From Endomicrobium sp. (GTDB lineage Bacteria > Elusimicrobiota > Endomicrobiia > Endomicrobiales > Endomicrobiaceae), in NCBI GenBank assembly GCA_031290625.1, contig JAITND010000012.1, positions 1 to 43,049 on the forward strand: DNA of 43,049 nt, in the 5' to 3' direction. The notes beneath the pieces were generated by a model, which ran no database searches, was not told the origin of the DNA, and was given only the letters and a program-made list of their open reading frames with translations. Shown here piece by piece: positions 16,332-24,325 of this stretch. Made by a program: the position numbers and the translations under genes. Numbering within the stretch: position 1 is the first letter of the stretch; each line of letters opens with the position of its first letter.

Positions 16332-17291
16332 CTATATTGTTTTTATAAGTTCGTTGAAGTCTTCTAAAGTAGTTATACTATTTATTTTTTCGCGGATTTT
16401 GGCGGCGTTAGGCGCGTCTTTAACGTAATAATGCGCTACTTTACGCATCAAGATAAGACCCTTTTTTTCGCCATAGAACTCAGTAGAATATAGGGCGTGC
16501 TGTTTAAGCCATTTTACTTTTTCTTTTTTTGAAGCCGGCGGAACTTTAACGCCTGTTTTAAAAAATTCTTCCAGTCTTTCAAATATTGAATAGTTGCCTA
16601 CAGCGCCTCTGCCTATCATAATACCGGAACAATTTGGAGTTTCTAAGAAAGCTAAAGCCGTTTCTTCGTCAACTATGCCTCCATTGCCGATAATTGGAAT
16701 TTTTGCGCCATTACAAGCTTGGGCAAACGCATTTAAATCTGGGGCGCCTGAATGTCCTTGAGATGCCGGTCTTGCATGTACGGCAACCATTTTTACGCCG
16801 CAGTCTTGAGCTATTTTTATAATTTCAGGCGCTACGTTTTGTCCGGGTAAAAGCCCTATGCGGATTTTAATTGTTACGGGGATTTCAACGCTTTTTACCA
16901 CTAATTCTAAGATTTTTGAAACCAATTTTTCATTTGCAAGTAATTTTGCTCCCGCTCCCGCTTTTGCAACTTTTCTCACAGGACATCCGAGGTTGACGTC
17001 TAAAATATCTGCCCCTATATCTTGTACAATTTTTGCGGCTTCAGACATACTGTGGATATCTCCGCCAAAAATTTGAGCTGCAACAGGACGCTCTTCATCT
17101 AAAATTGTCAAAAGTTTTTTTGTTTTTTCGTCGCCATAAACGAGAGCTTTTGCCGACGCCATTTCAGTGTATACAAGTCCTGCTCCGCCTTGTTTTGCGA
17201 GCCGTCGCAACGGCAAATCCGTTAATCCCGCCATAGGAGTTAGAAGAATATTATTCTTAAGTTTTATATATCCGACGGTTAATTTGTTCAT
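16332..17291 (-). CDS. dus: tRNA-dihydrouridine synthase
   Basis: An FMN enzyme reducing uridine to dihydrouridine in tRNA D-loops. The 319-residue protein opens with LLTPMAGLTDLPLRRL (FMN-binding start of the TIM barrel), carries AAQIFGGD, the catalytic Cys in DVNLGCPVRKV (about 100), IKIRIG, VHARPASQGHSG and IIGNGGI, and ends with the short helical tRNA-binding domain. It is closest in style to DusB. It follows tsaD with a terminator hairpin between, so it may be transcribed separately. Intact. Confidence 0.92.
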   Translation of the reverse strand: MNKLTVGYIKLKNNILLTPMAGLTDLPLRRLAKQGGAGLVYTEMASAKALVYGDEKTKKLLTILDEERPVAAQIFGGDIHSMSEAAKIVQDIGADILDVNLGCPVRKVAKAGAGAKLLANEKLVSKILELVVKSVEIPVTIKIRIGLLPGQNVAPEIIKIAQDCGVKMVAVHARPASQGHSGAPDLNAFAQACNGAKIPIIGNGGIVDEETALAFLETPNCSGIMIGRGAVGNYSIFERLEEFFKTGVKVPPASKKEKVKWLKQHALYSTEFYGEKKGLILMRKVAHYYVKDAPNAAKIREKINSITTLEDFNELIKTI

Positions 17292-17310
17292 AATATTTTA
17301 ATTTCCAACC

Positions 17311-17352
17311 AAAAAACAGACGCTGCGACTTTGCGCATGGCAAAGTCGCAGC
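17311..17352 (-). terminator. rho-independent terminator after tsaD
   Basis: A perfect 13-bp stem (GCTGCGACTTTGC pairing with GCAAAGTCGCAGC) with a 5-nt loop at 17322-17352, followed on the minus strand by TCTGTTTTTT. It lies between the tsaD stop and the dus start and is the clearest terminator in the window. Confidence 0.8.
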
Positions 17353-17369
17353 CGCGGCGATGATAAAAA

Positions 17370-18392
17370 CTACCAGTTTTCTAAAGGTAGAGAAGGGTTG
17401 GTCTTTAACTGGATATTATTATAATTCAACTCGCGTTTCTTTTGTTTTAAATATGCCGCGCAGCCTATCATTGCGGCGTTATCCGCGCAATAAATGAGCG
17501 AGGGTATAAAGATTTTTATTTTGTTTTTTTTGCCTTCTTGCATAAACATATTCCGTATAAGGGAATTTGCGCTTACCCCTCCCCCTAAAACAATTTGTTT
17601 TAGACTAAATTTTTCCACAGCTTCAAAAGCTTTAAAACAAAGAGTTTCCGCTACGGCTTGTCTGAAAGAAGCGCAAATATCGTTTAAATGTCGCTCGTTT
17701 TTAACGGGATTGACTTTAAGATAGTTTAGAAGAGCCGTTTTTATGCCAGAAAAGGAAAAGTCCCAACTTCCCTTTAAATAAGGTCTCGTAAACTTGATTG
17801 CATTAGGGTTTCCTTTTTCCGCTCTTTTGTCTATTACGGGACCTCCGGGATATTCCAAACTCAACATTTTTGCGGCTTTATCGAAAGCTTCCCCCGCCGC
17901 ATCGTCCCTAGTGCGGCCAAGCGTTTTATATTTCCCAAAATCCTCAACTATTATAAGCTCTGTGTGTCCGCCTGATATTATTACGCCTAAAAAAGGAGGT
18001 TTTATTGATTTGTTTTCAATAAAAGCGGAATATAAATGTCCTTCCAAATGGTTGACAGGTATTAAAGGCTTTTTATAAATGGCCGCCATTGTTTTTGCGG
18101 CAATTGCTCCTACAAGTAAAGCGCCTGAAAGTCCAGGACCTACTGTAACGGCTATAGCGTGTATCTTTTTGGGAAAATCGGAAAAAGTTATGCTTGCCTT
18201 TTTTAAAGTTTTTGCTATTACAGGATTTATATTTTCTATATGGGCGCGGCTTGCAAGCTCGGGAACTACGCCAAAATATTTAGCGTGTATTTTTATTTGA
18301 GACGAAATAACTACAGACTTTACTTTTGAGCCGTTTGAAACTACCGAAGCGGAAGTTTCATCGCAGGAAGTTTCCAGAGCGAGTATATTCAT
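17370..18392 (-). CDS. tsaD: tRNA N6-threonylcarbamoyladenosine transferase
   Basis: Transfers threonylcarbamoyl to A37 of ANN-decoding tRNAs as part of TsaBDE. The 340-residue length is typical. It starts MNILALETSCDETSASV, has the metal-binding HLEGHLYS (about 111-115), VIISGGHTELI, RTRDDAAGEAFDK and GGGVSANSLIR. It begins 2 bp after the upstream hypothetical gene ends, so the two are coupled, and is followed by a strong terminator. Essential in most bacteria; intact here. Confidence 0.95.
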   Translation of the reverse strand: MNILALETSCDETSASVVSNGSKVKSVVISSQIKIHAKYFGVVPELASRAHIENINPVIAKTLKKASITFSDFPKKIHAIAVTVGPGLSGALLVGAIAAKTMAAIYKKPLIPVNHLEGHLYSAFIENKSIKPPFLGVIISGGHTELIIVEDFGKYKTLGRTRDDAAGEAFDKAAKMLSLEYPGGPVIDKRAEKGNPNAIKFTRPYLKGSWDFSFSGIKTALLNYLKVNPVKNERHLNDICASFRQAVAETLCFKAFEAVEKFSLKQIVLGGGVSANSLIRNMFMQEGKKNKIKIFIPSLIYCADNAAMIGCAAYLKQKKRELNYNNIQLKTNPSLPLENW

Positions 18393-18394
18393 AT

Positions 18395-18826
18395 TTATTT
18401 GCGACCTTTTATCCGCAGGAAAGTAATATTTGAATAAGTTCTGTTTGGAGAATAAAATTTATAAGTTACAGAGCCGTCGGAATTGTCTAGTCTGCTTAAT
18501 CCTATTTTCATGGAACGAGCAAGACTTCTGAATGATTCTTCAAAATCTTTGATTTTTGCAAATCTGTTAAGTTTTATTGTTTTGTGAAACTCGTTCCACT
18601 TCGCCGAGTTAAAAGTTCTTTCTCTTATAAATTGTTTTACAATGTTTTCTTGTTTTATTTTGCGAGAGACAAGAATATCAACTATTTTTTTATCCAAAAC
18701 AACGTCAGTCGATATTTTTTGTTTGTTTAAAGGCTGAATTGTAAGCCAAATAACTACGCCGCAAATAAACAAAAATATTAAGTATATTTTAATCCAAACG
18801 CTTTCTTTTTTATTTTTACCCGACAC
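18395..18826 (-). CDS. hypothetical single-pass membrane protein, 143 residues
   Basis: An N-terminal helix (about 12-31, IYLIFLFICGVVIWLTI) anchors a basic periplasmic-type domain of about 110 residues ending TFLRIKGRK. No family recognised. The start is GTG (18824-18826); no ATG is available nearby. In place of a Shine-Dalgarno there is a run of 15 G ending 5 nt before the GTG. It is directly coupled to tsaD downstream, so the run could also affect tsaD expression. The preceding gene is the wrecked ctp protease of an ftsX-envC-ctp cluster, so this protein may once have belonged to an envelope operon. Confidence 0.65.
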   Translation of the reverse strand: MSGKNKKESVWIKIYLIFLFICGVVIWLTIQPLNKQKISTDVVLDKKIVDILVSRKIKQENIVKQFIRERTFNSAKWNEFHKTIKLNRFAKIKDFEESFRSLARSMKIGLSRLDNSDGSVTYKFYSPNRTYSNITFLRIKGRK

Positions 18827-18831
18827 GTATT

Positions 18832-18846
18832 CCCCCCCCCCCCCCC
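18832..18846 (-). promoter_or_regulatory. G15 tract in ribosome-site position
   Basis: Fifteen consecutive C on the plus strand (G15 on the coding strand) end 5 nt upstream of the GTG start of the 143-residue protein. The position matches a Shine-Dalgarno site, and G-U pairing with the anti-Shine-Dalgarno is possible. Tracts this long are unstable in replication. Confidence 0.5.
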
Positions 18847-18850
18847 TGCT

Positions 18851-19256
18851 CTACTTCTTCTTTAAGGCTTTAGAAGATTCTATTGCTTCTTTAATTTTGT
18901 TTTCTTTTATAATTTCTACGGCTTTGTTTAAAGCTTTGTCTTCAATTATATTTTTATATTCAGTTTTAGTATCTTTATCTTTTGAAAAAATTATATCGCT
19001 TTGAGCATATAGTTTGATTTCTTCCTCAATAGTTACGGGAATATCAATATCTGGAGTTATGCGCCATTTTTAGCGTTTTTTTCATTTGAGCGATTTATTG
19101 GTCTCCCCGAAGGAATAGGCGATCCTACCATAACGTCTATCATAAGTTTCAGTTTTTCATAAGCTTCATTGACGGCGGCATGCGCCTGTAGATTAAAAAA
19201 ACGGATATAGAAAATAACAAAACGATTTTTTTAAATACAGTCGTTAAATTCCCCAA
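18851..19256 (-). pseudogene. S41 C-terminal processing protease, internal deletion relic
   Basis: The minus strand keeps both ends of a Ctp/Prc-type S41 protease but not its middle. At the N-terminus a hydrophobic signal (FKKIVLLFSISVFL) is followed, one frame away, by AHAAVNEAYEKLKLMIDV, the usual start of the mature protein. This runs straight into PIPSGRPINRSNEKNAKNG, which belongs after the catalytic domain, and, after another shift, ITPDIDIPVTIEEEIKLY and a helical tail ending at 18851. The PDZ domain and the Ser/Lys dyad are gone. Position after envC and ftsX matches the common ftsE-ftsX-envC-ctp arrangement. Confidence 0.7.
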
Positions 19257-19272
19257 AGTATAAAGTTATAAA

Positions 19273-20403
19273 TCACTTGCCGCGCAACCATAAAAGAGGA
19301 TCGTCAGGCATATTGTTTTGTCTTATTTCAAGATACAAGACGGCGTCTTTTCCGCTTCCAATATCAGCGATAAGCGCTTCTTTGGACACTTTTTGACCTT
19401 CTTTAACGTATATTTTATTTAGAAAACCATAAATGGAAAAAGTCGCATTTTTGTGGTCTATTATAACAACTTTTCCGTAAGAACGAAAAGATCCCGTAAA
19501 AACTACTTCGCCTGAATCTATGCTTTTAACTTTAGAAAAGTCCGTAGCGTCTATTTTTATTCCGTTGTTTATTATGTACGTATCTAGTTCAGCGTGTTTA
19601 GTTTTGCCAAAATAAGAGATTACTTTGCCGACAACAGGCCAAGGCAACGATTTTTTTCTTTTTATCCGCTGTCGCGGATGATGCGTTGTTTCTCTTTTTT
19701 TAGCATTTTCAGAGTTAATTTTATTTATTGACGCTTGCAGAGCTTTTGCGCTGTTGTTTAAAGCTCTTATTTCTTTTTCCGCGTTGCGTCTTTTACCCGC
19801 AGTCGTTTTAAGAACTTTGTTTTTTTGTTCCAATAAATTCTTGTTTTGAGTTACAAAATCGTTTTCTCTTTGTTTTATAGTTATAAAATTTTTCTTTGAT
19901 TTTTCCAATTTTTGCATGTTTGAAGCCAAGTTTTCGGCTGACTTTTTTTCTTTTTCAAAATTATTTTTATCGTATTCTAAGGATTTTAGTCTTAATTTAT
20001 ATTCTAAAGGATCTTTAGCATAAGACTTTGCAAATGTCATTTTATAAAAAAGGTTCAACTCTTCAAGCGCAGTTTTATGCCAACTTGAACTTCTCAAAGA
20101 AGCGGAATTATAATCTTTTGCCGATTTTTTGAAGTTTTTTAGAGCGGATTCTATATCTTTTGAAACTTGTTCTAATTTTTTTTCAGTTTGTCCTATGGTA
20201 TCGTTAATAGCTTTTAACTCTTTTTGGCAAATCTTTTCCTGTAAAACAAGCTTATCTTTTTCAATCTCTTTTGTTCGTATGGATTGCGTTATATCGGAAA
20301 GTCGTTTGGCTGTAGATTTTGACTGTTGCGCATAAATTGTGTAGACAAAGACGTTAAAGATAAACGTTGCGGCGATAAAAAATTTTAAAAAATTATATAT
20401 CAT
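19273..20403 (-). CDS. envC: EnvC-like murein hydrolase activator (coiled coil plus degenerate LytM)
   Basis: A 376-residue periplasmic protein: signal peptide (about 1-25, ending TIYAQQ), long coiled coil (about 30-240), then a C-terminal M23/LytM domain (about 255-376) beginning LPWPVVGKVISYFG. The catalytic motifs are degenerate: the HxxxD region reads NNGIKIDATDFS and the YGHL motif reads IYGFLNKIYVKEGQKV, so zinc ligands are missing, as in EnvC. This predicts an amidase activator rather than an enzyme. ftsX lies immediately upstream (8 bp), fitting the FtsEX-EnvC system that triggers septal amidases; the amidase at 7740 is a candidate target. It looks intact although the neighbouring ctp gene is dead. 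Confidence 0.82.
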   Translation of the reverse strand: MIYNFLKFFIAATFIFNVFVYTIYAQQSKSTAKRLSDITQSIRTKEIEKDKLVLQEKICQKELKAINDTIGQTEKKLEQVSKDIESALKNFKKSAKDYNSASLRSSSWHKTALEELNLFYKMTFAKSYAKDPLEYKLRLKSLEYDKNNFEKEKKSAENLASNMQKLEKSKKNFITIKQRENDFVTQNKNLLEQKNKVLKTTAGKRRNAEKEIRALNNSAKALQASINKINSENAKKRETTHHPRQRIKRKKSLPWPVVGKVISYFGKTKHAELDTYIINNGIKIDATDFSKVKSIDSGEVVFTGSFRSYGKVVIIDHKNATFSIYGFLNKIYVKEGQKVSKEALIADIGSGKDAVLYLEIRQNNMPDDPLLWLRGK

Positions 20404-20410
20404 TTGAAGA

Positions 20411-21208
20411 TTACTCTATGTCGTCTATTTTGTCAAACATAACTCCAAGCGCGCAAACAAACGGTAGTATTAACGTTACTGCTGTTTCCGATATTAGCAA
20501 ACTGTAGCGCGCGCGCTTGCATGCAATCCAAAACAATAAAAAGCCCAAAGACGACGATAAAAGGTATAAAGAAAGCCTTTTTACATTTTTTAGCATATCC
20601 GCTCCGGCAATGCGCGACAGAACAAATTTCAAAAGCAAAAACGCAAAAAAGACTGAAATAACAATAAAAAACATCTTTTTATATAATAACAATTGGTTTT
20701 GAATTTTTGCATAATGGAGAAAATCCGATACGTCAAACACTACTTCGTCGACGCCGTTAATTTCTTCAAGAGTATTTTTCATTTCAAGCAGAAAATCGTT
20801 GTCTGGTATAAATTTGGGCTTAATAATAGCGTAAGCTTGTATAGATTTTGCGTCGTTAGGCAGAGAAATATTGCTTAAAAGCGGATTTTTTTCAACTGTT
20901 TTTTTATAGGCTTGCGTAGCATTTACATATTCCTTTACCAAAACAGAACTTGCTGAATTTATATTTTCCAATATTTTTTTATCATCGTTTGAATTTTTAT
21001 CAAAAAATACAAATATATTAAGTTCTTCATATAAAGTCGCGGCATAATTTTTAATCTGATAATAGTGATTTACAATAAAAACAAAGAAAACGCCTAAAAA
21101 CGCTAATGTAGACAATTTCAGCGATTCTGACGCAATTCTTGCTATTTTTTTCCCATTCTTCATAGATGCGCTCCATATCTTTCTAGCTTCGTATAAAAAT
21201 ATTTTCAT
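20411..21208 (-). CDS. ftsX: FtsX-like cell division protein
   Basis: A 265-residue membrane protein with one N-terminal helix (about 30-48), an extracytoplasmic domain of about 120 residues carrying ELNIFVFFDKN and INGVDEVVFDVSDFLHY, then three C-terminal helices (about 175-260). This is the FtsX layout, with divergent sequence. FtsX normally pairs with the ATPase FtsE, but no ftsE lies next to it: the upstream sequence is a glgA remnant. The start at 21208 overlaps the glgA stop and has no clear ribosome site. An internal ATG at 21163 has GGAG 9 nt upstream, but the residues before it (YEARKIW) look like the normal FtsX N-terminus, so I keep the longer form. ftsE may be elsewhere or lost. 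Confidence 0.75.
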   Translation of the reverse strand: MKIFLYEARKIWSASMKNGKKIARIASESLKLSTLAFLGVFFVFIVNHYYQIKNYAATLYEELNIFVFFDKNSNDDKKILENINSASSVLVKEYVNATQAYKKTVEKNPLLSNISLPNDAKSIQAYAIIKPKFIPDNDFLLEMKNTLEEINGVDEVVFDVSDFLHYAKIQNQLLLYKKMFFIVISVFFAFLLLKFVLSRIAGADMLKNVKRLSLYLLSSSLGFLLFWIACKRARYSLLISETAVTLILPFVCALGVMFDKIDDIE

Positions 21209-21520
21209 TTTGTTTATTTAAAACCGTTATATTATACATTTTTTCGTACTCAACGGACGACTTATTCCATGAGAAGTTGCTTTTAAAAGCGTTTTGGATT
21301 AAAGCGTTCCAATTTTTCTTATCTTTAAATATTTTTTCGGAATTTAATATTGTTTGTACAAAATTTTCGCCGTAAGTTATATTAAACATAAAACCGTTCC
21401 CTTCTTTTGTGAAACGGTTGTAATAGGTTGTCGTGTCGGAAAGCCCTCCCGTACGGTTAACAATAGGCGCAGTTCCATAAGCTAACGCTATCATTTGGCT
21501 TAAACGAGGAATTTTTAATA
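21183..21520 (-). pseudogene. glgA: glycogen synthase C-terminal remnant
   Basis: The frame reads LSQMIALAYGTAPIVNRTGG then LSDTTTYYN and NGFMFNITYGENFVQTI. This is the conserved GT5 starch/glycogen synthase C-terminus (GLxQMxALRYGTxPIVRxTGGLxDTV). About 100 of the usual 480 residues remain. The bases just upstream read KIPR, a contraction of the expected P(S)xxEPCGL. Everything N-terminal of it is gone and a G8 tract (21526-21533) marks the break. The remnant overlaps the start of ftsX. Confidence 0.75.
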
Positions 21521-21548
21521 CCTTTGGGGGGGGTATTAGGAGCAGAAT

Positions 21549-21884
21549 TTATAAGTTCAATCTGATTTTTTTCAACTCTCTTATATTAAGACTAACGCCT
21601 GAAACTTTTCCTGTAATTTCAGTAAAATCTTTTTCTTTTTCCTTTGAATAATGGGAATATATAAGCGTTATAGCAACTGCCGCCGCCGCTATAAACAACG
21701 CAATTACAAAAAGGCGTATAATAATGCGGGAATTTTTAGCTTCTTTTGGAAGAGCGATTGCAAAAAATTTTGCAAAATCAGATAAAAGTTTATCTTCAAA
21801 TAAATATTGTTTTTGGGAATTGTCGCTAAGCGTCGCGATCGTATTTTCATAATTTGCAATTGGAAATCGTTTATTTTTTCTATT
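21549..21884 (-). pseudogene. start-less open frame with one membrane helix after scpB
   Basis: About 105 open codons overlapping the end of scpB read RFPIANYENTIATLSDN, then FAKFFAIALPKEAKNSRI, a strong helix IIIRLFVIALFIAAAAVAI and a short extracytoplasmic tail, stopping at 21549-21551. No ATG, GTG or TTG start exists before the helix. It looks like a real protein that has lost its start by an indel, perhaps near the scpB stop. Family not recognised. Confidence 0.4.
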
Positions 21885-22474
21885 TACAGTATTGTTTCCG
21901 CATTAAAAGGAAGTTCGGGGTCTGGCAGATTATCCGTATGTTGCATTTCTTTGGGCATGTCTTCAATAAGAGGAAGTTCGCTTAAATGAGCAAGTCCGAA
22001 ATGTTTTAAGAAGTCTTGAGTAGTGCCGTAAAGCAAAGGTCTGCCAAGAGCTTCTTTTCTTCCGACTATTTTTATTAGTTTTCTTTCAAGAAGAGTGTCT
22101 ATTACGCCGGAAGATTCCACTCCTCGTATATCGTCAATTTCCGCTCTTGTTATAGGTTGTTTGTAGGCTATCATGGCAAGGGTTTCCAATGCTGATGGAG
22201 ATAATTTTAAAACGGTTTTTTCTTTTAAAAGTTTTTTTATCCAAGGATAGTATTCAGGCTTTGTGGCAAATGTCCAACCGTCGGCGACAAATTTAATCTC
22301 ATAAGGTTTATTTAAATTAGCGTACTCGTCTTTCAATTCATTTAAAATATTTTCCAAATTAGAAACATCGGTAAAATCCGTTTTTATTATATCTTTCAAC
22401 TCTTTTAAACTCAAAGGTCTTTCCGAGACAAAAAGCAGTGCTTCTAAAATTTTTTTAACTTCAGATATTTCCAT
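21884..22474 (-). CDS. scpB: segregation and condensation protein B
   Basis: Kleisin-associated winged-helix protein of the SMC-ScpAB condensin, needed for chromosome compaction and segregation. The 196 residues carry two winged-helix domains; EALLFVSERPLSLKEL (10-25) opens the first, and LETLAMIAYKQPITRAEID (about 108-126) then IRGVESSGVIDTLLERKLI mark the second. GGGGAAGAAG precedes the ATG. It follows scpA after about 100 bp; that gap includes a 30-codon frame (MEKTWSIPNPKLELV...) overlapping the scpB start, possibly just a leader or a shifted ScpA tail. Confidence 0.92.
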   Translation of the reverse strand: MEISEVKKILEALLFVSERPLSLKELKDIIKTDFTDVSNLENILNELKDEYANLNKPYEIKFVADGWTFATKPEYYPWIKKLLKEKTVLKLSPSALETLAMIAYKQPITRAEIDDIRGVESSGVIDTLLERKLIKIVGRKEALGRPLLYGTTQDFLKHFGLAHLSELPLIEDMPKEMQHTDNLPDPELPFNAETIL

Positions 22475-22574
22475 CTTCTTCCCCTTGAATCGTAATGTCA
22501 GTTTCAGGAACTAATTCCAATTTTGGATTCGGAATGCTCCACGTCTTCTCCATTTTCAACAAACTCAAAAGTAT

Positions 22575-23303
22575 TTATATTTTCATTATTTTTTCTAATC
22601 CTCGTTCGTTATTATAAACTTTATAAATTCTAATTTCCGAGAATAATTCCGATTGTTTTGCAACGATTTGTTTATTTTTTACAAGTTCTAAAATAGCCAT
22701 AAAACAAACTATAAGAGACAGCTTTGTGTTTTGCAACTTTAATATTTCGGTAAAAGAAACGTATTGTTTTCCCTCTAAAATATCAAGAATTTCCCTGATT
22801 TTGTTTTCAATGGGAATTTCCTGATACATTATTTCTTTTATGTCGTCTGGCAGAGCCGTCAGCGCGTCGCGGAAACTGCTCATCAAATCAAAAATAGTAG
22901 CATCTAAAACAAAATCTTGTTTGCTTATAACGGGAGCCGGTCTATAATAAACTTGAGAATTTTCAGTAATCTTGTAAGATAAAAGTTTCCCGACTTCTTT
23001 ATATTTTTGATATTCAAGTAATTTGTTTTTTAGTTGATCAAAAGAATCGTCTTCTTCGCCGTCTTTCCCACTCTCTGAAGGAAGCAAAGATTTTGCCTTT
23101 ATCTGCATAAGAGTGGAAGCCATAACAAGAAATTCGCCAGCGACGTCTATGTTAAATTCCTTCATCAAATCAAGATAAGAGAGATATTCGGCTGTGATTT
23201 CGGCTATTTTTATCTCGTTTATCTCTAAATCATTCTTCTTTACGAGATGAAAAAGGAGATCTAAAGGTCCTTCAAAAGCATCAAGGTGAATGTCATATAC
23301 CAT
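22575..23303 (-). CDS. scpA: segregation and condensation protein A (kleisin)
   Basis: Kleisin subunit of the bacterial condensin, bridging SMC heads together with ScpB. The 242-residue protein begins YDIHLDAFEGPLDLLFHLVKK, the diagnostic ScpA start, followed by EFLVMASTLMQIKAKSLLP (about 62-80), a variable acidic linker and the C-terminal winged helix (about 165-240, FTEILKLQN then VCFMAILELVKNKQI). It begins 9 bp after trpS ends, so trpS-scpA-scpB is one transcript. Intact and of normal length. Confidence 0.92.
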   Translation of the reverse strand: MVYDIHLDAFEGPLDLLFHLVKKNDLEINEIKIAEITAEYLSYLDLMKEFNIDVAGEFLVMASTLMQIKAKSLLPSESGKDGEEDDSFDQLKNKLLEYQKYKEVGKLLSYKITENSQVYYRPAPVISKQDFVLDATIFDLMSSFRDALTALPDDIKEIMYQEIPIENKIREILDILEGKQYVSFTEILKLQNTKLSLIVCFMAILELVKNKQIVAKQSELFSEIRIYKVYNNERGLEKIMKI

Positions 23304-23312
23304 AACAATCCT

Positions 23313-24305
23313 TTAAAATTTCAGCGCCTTGTGGATTTCAGTCATAGTTTTATGAGCGCATTCCTCAGCTTTTTTGCCGCCTTCTATTATCACTTTCTCC
23401 AAATAAGCCTTGTCGGAGATAATAGTTTTTCTCTTATCAGCTAACGGTTTCATAAACTCAGAAAACATTTCAATCAACTGCTTTTTGCATAAAGAACAAC
23501 CTATAGTTCCTGCTTTGCAGTTCGCTTCCCTCTGGTCAAATTTTGGATATTTGTCCGAACTTTCCGAAAATATCTTATAGAACTTTATAACTACGCAGCC
23601 GTCGGGGCGTCCGGGATCGGCTATTTTTATCTTTAAAGGATCCGTAAACATATTTTTTACTTTTTCTTTTATTGCATCATCGCTCTCGCCAAGAAATATA
23701 GAATTTCCATAAGATTTTGACATCTTTCTTCCATCAATGCCCGGTACTTTTGCGGCTTCAGAAAGTTTAGCTGCAGGCTCAATCAAAACTTCGCCATAAA
23801 AATTGTTAAATCTTCTAGATATTTCGCGCGTAAATTCCAAATGCAAAAGTTGATCTTCCCCTACAGGCACTAAGTTTGCCTTATAAAGAAAAATATCCGC
23901 AGCCATAAGCACAGGATAACCCAAAAAACCGTAATTGTTTAAATCTTTATTGTTTATTTCTCTTATTTGGTCTTTATACGTCGGGCATCTTTGAAGCCAC
24001 CCTAAAGGAGTTATCATTGAAAGTATTAAAAATAGCTCGCTATGCTGATGAACGGCGGACTGCTTGAAAATTACTGATTTCTTTGGATCTACCCCTACTG
24101 TAATCCAGTCAGCTATCATTTCAAAAGTATTTTCGCTAATTTTAGACGTGTCGGCATACTCTGTAGTTAAAGCATGCAAATCCGATGCCGTATAGTAGCA
24201 ATCATACTCATCTTGAAGTTTAACCCAATTGCGAAGCGTCCCAAAATAATGACCCAAATGAAGCCTTCCGGTCGGACGCATGCCGGACAATACTCTCTTT
24301 TTCAT
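23313..24305 (-). CDS. trpS: tryptophanyl-tRNA synthetase with probable 4Fe-4S motif
   Basis: Class I synthetase charging tRNA-Trp. The 330-residue protein has the HIGH-type motif RLHLGHYFG (14-22) and the KMSKS loop GIDGRKMSKSYGNS (about 195). In the C-terminal domain four cysteines are spaced C-x25-C-x6-C-x2-C (DGC at about 233, then EANCKAGTIGCSLCKK). This resembles the C-x22-C-x6-C-x2-C cluster motif of Thermotoga-type TrpRS, where a 4Fe-4S cluster sits by the anticodon. I infer a similar cluster; the first gap is three residues longer. It lies 20 bp after the M50 protease gene and leads the scpAB genes. Confidence 0.94.
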   Translation of the reverse strand: MKKRVLSGMRPTGRLHLGHYFGTLRNWVKLQDEYDCYYTASDLHALTTEYADTSKISENTFEMIADWITVGVDPKKSVIFKQSAVHQHSELFLILSMITPLGWLQRCPTYKDQIREINNKDLNNYGFLGYPVLMAADIFLYKANLVPVGEDQLLHLEFTREISRRFNNFYGEVLIEPAAKLSEAAKVPGIDGRKMSKSYGNSIFLGESDDAIKEKVKNMFTDPLKIKIADPGRPDGCVVIKFYKIFSESSDKYPKFDQREANCKAGTIGCSLCKKQLIEMFSEFMKPLADKRKTIISDKAYLEKVIIEGGKKAEECAHKTMTEIHKALKF

Positions 24306-24325
24306 GTGTTGTACTCGTTTAAAAA

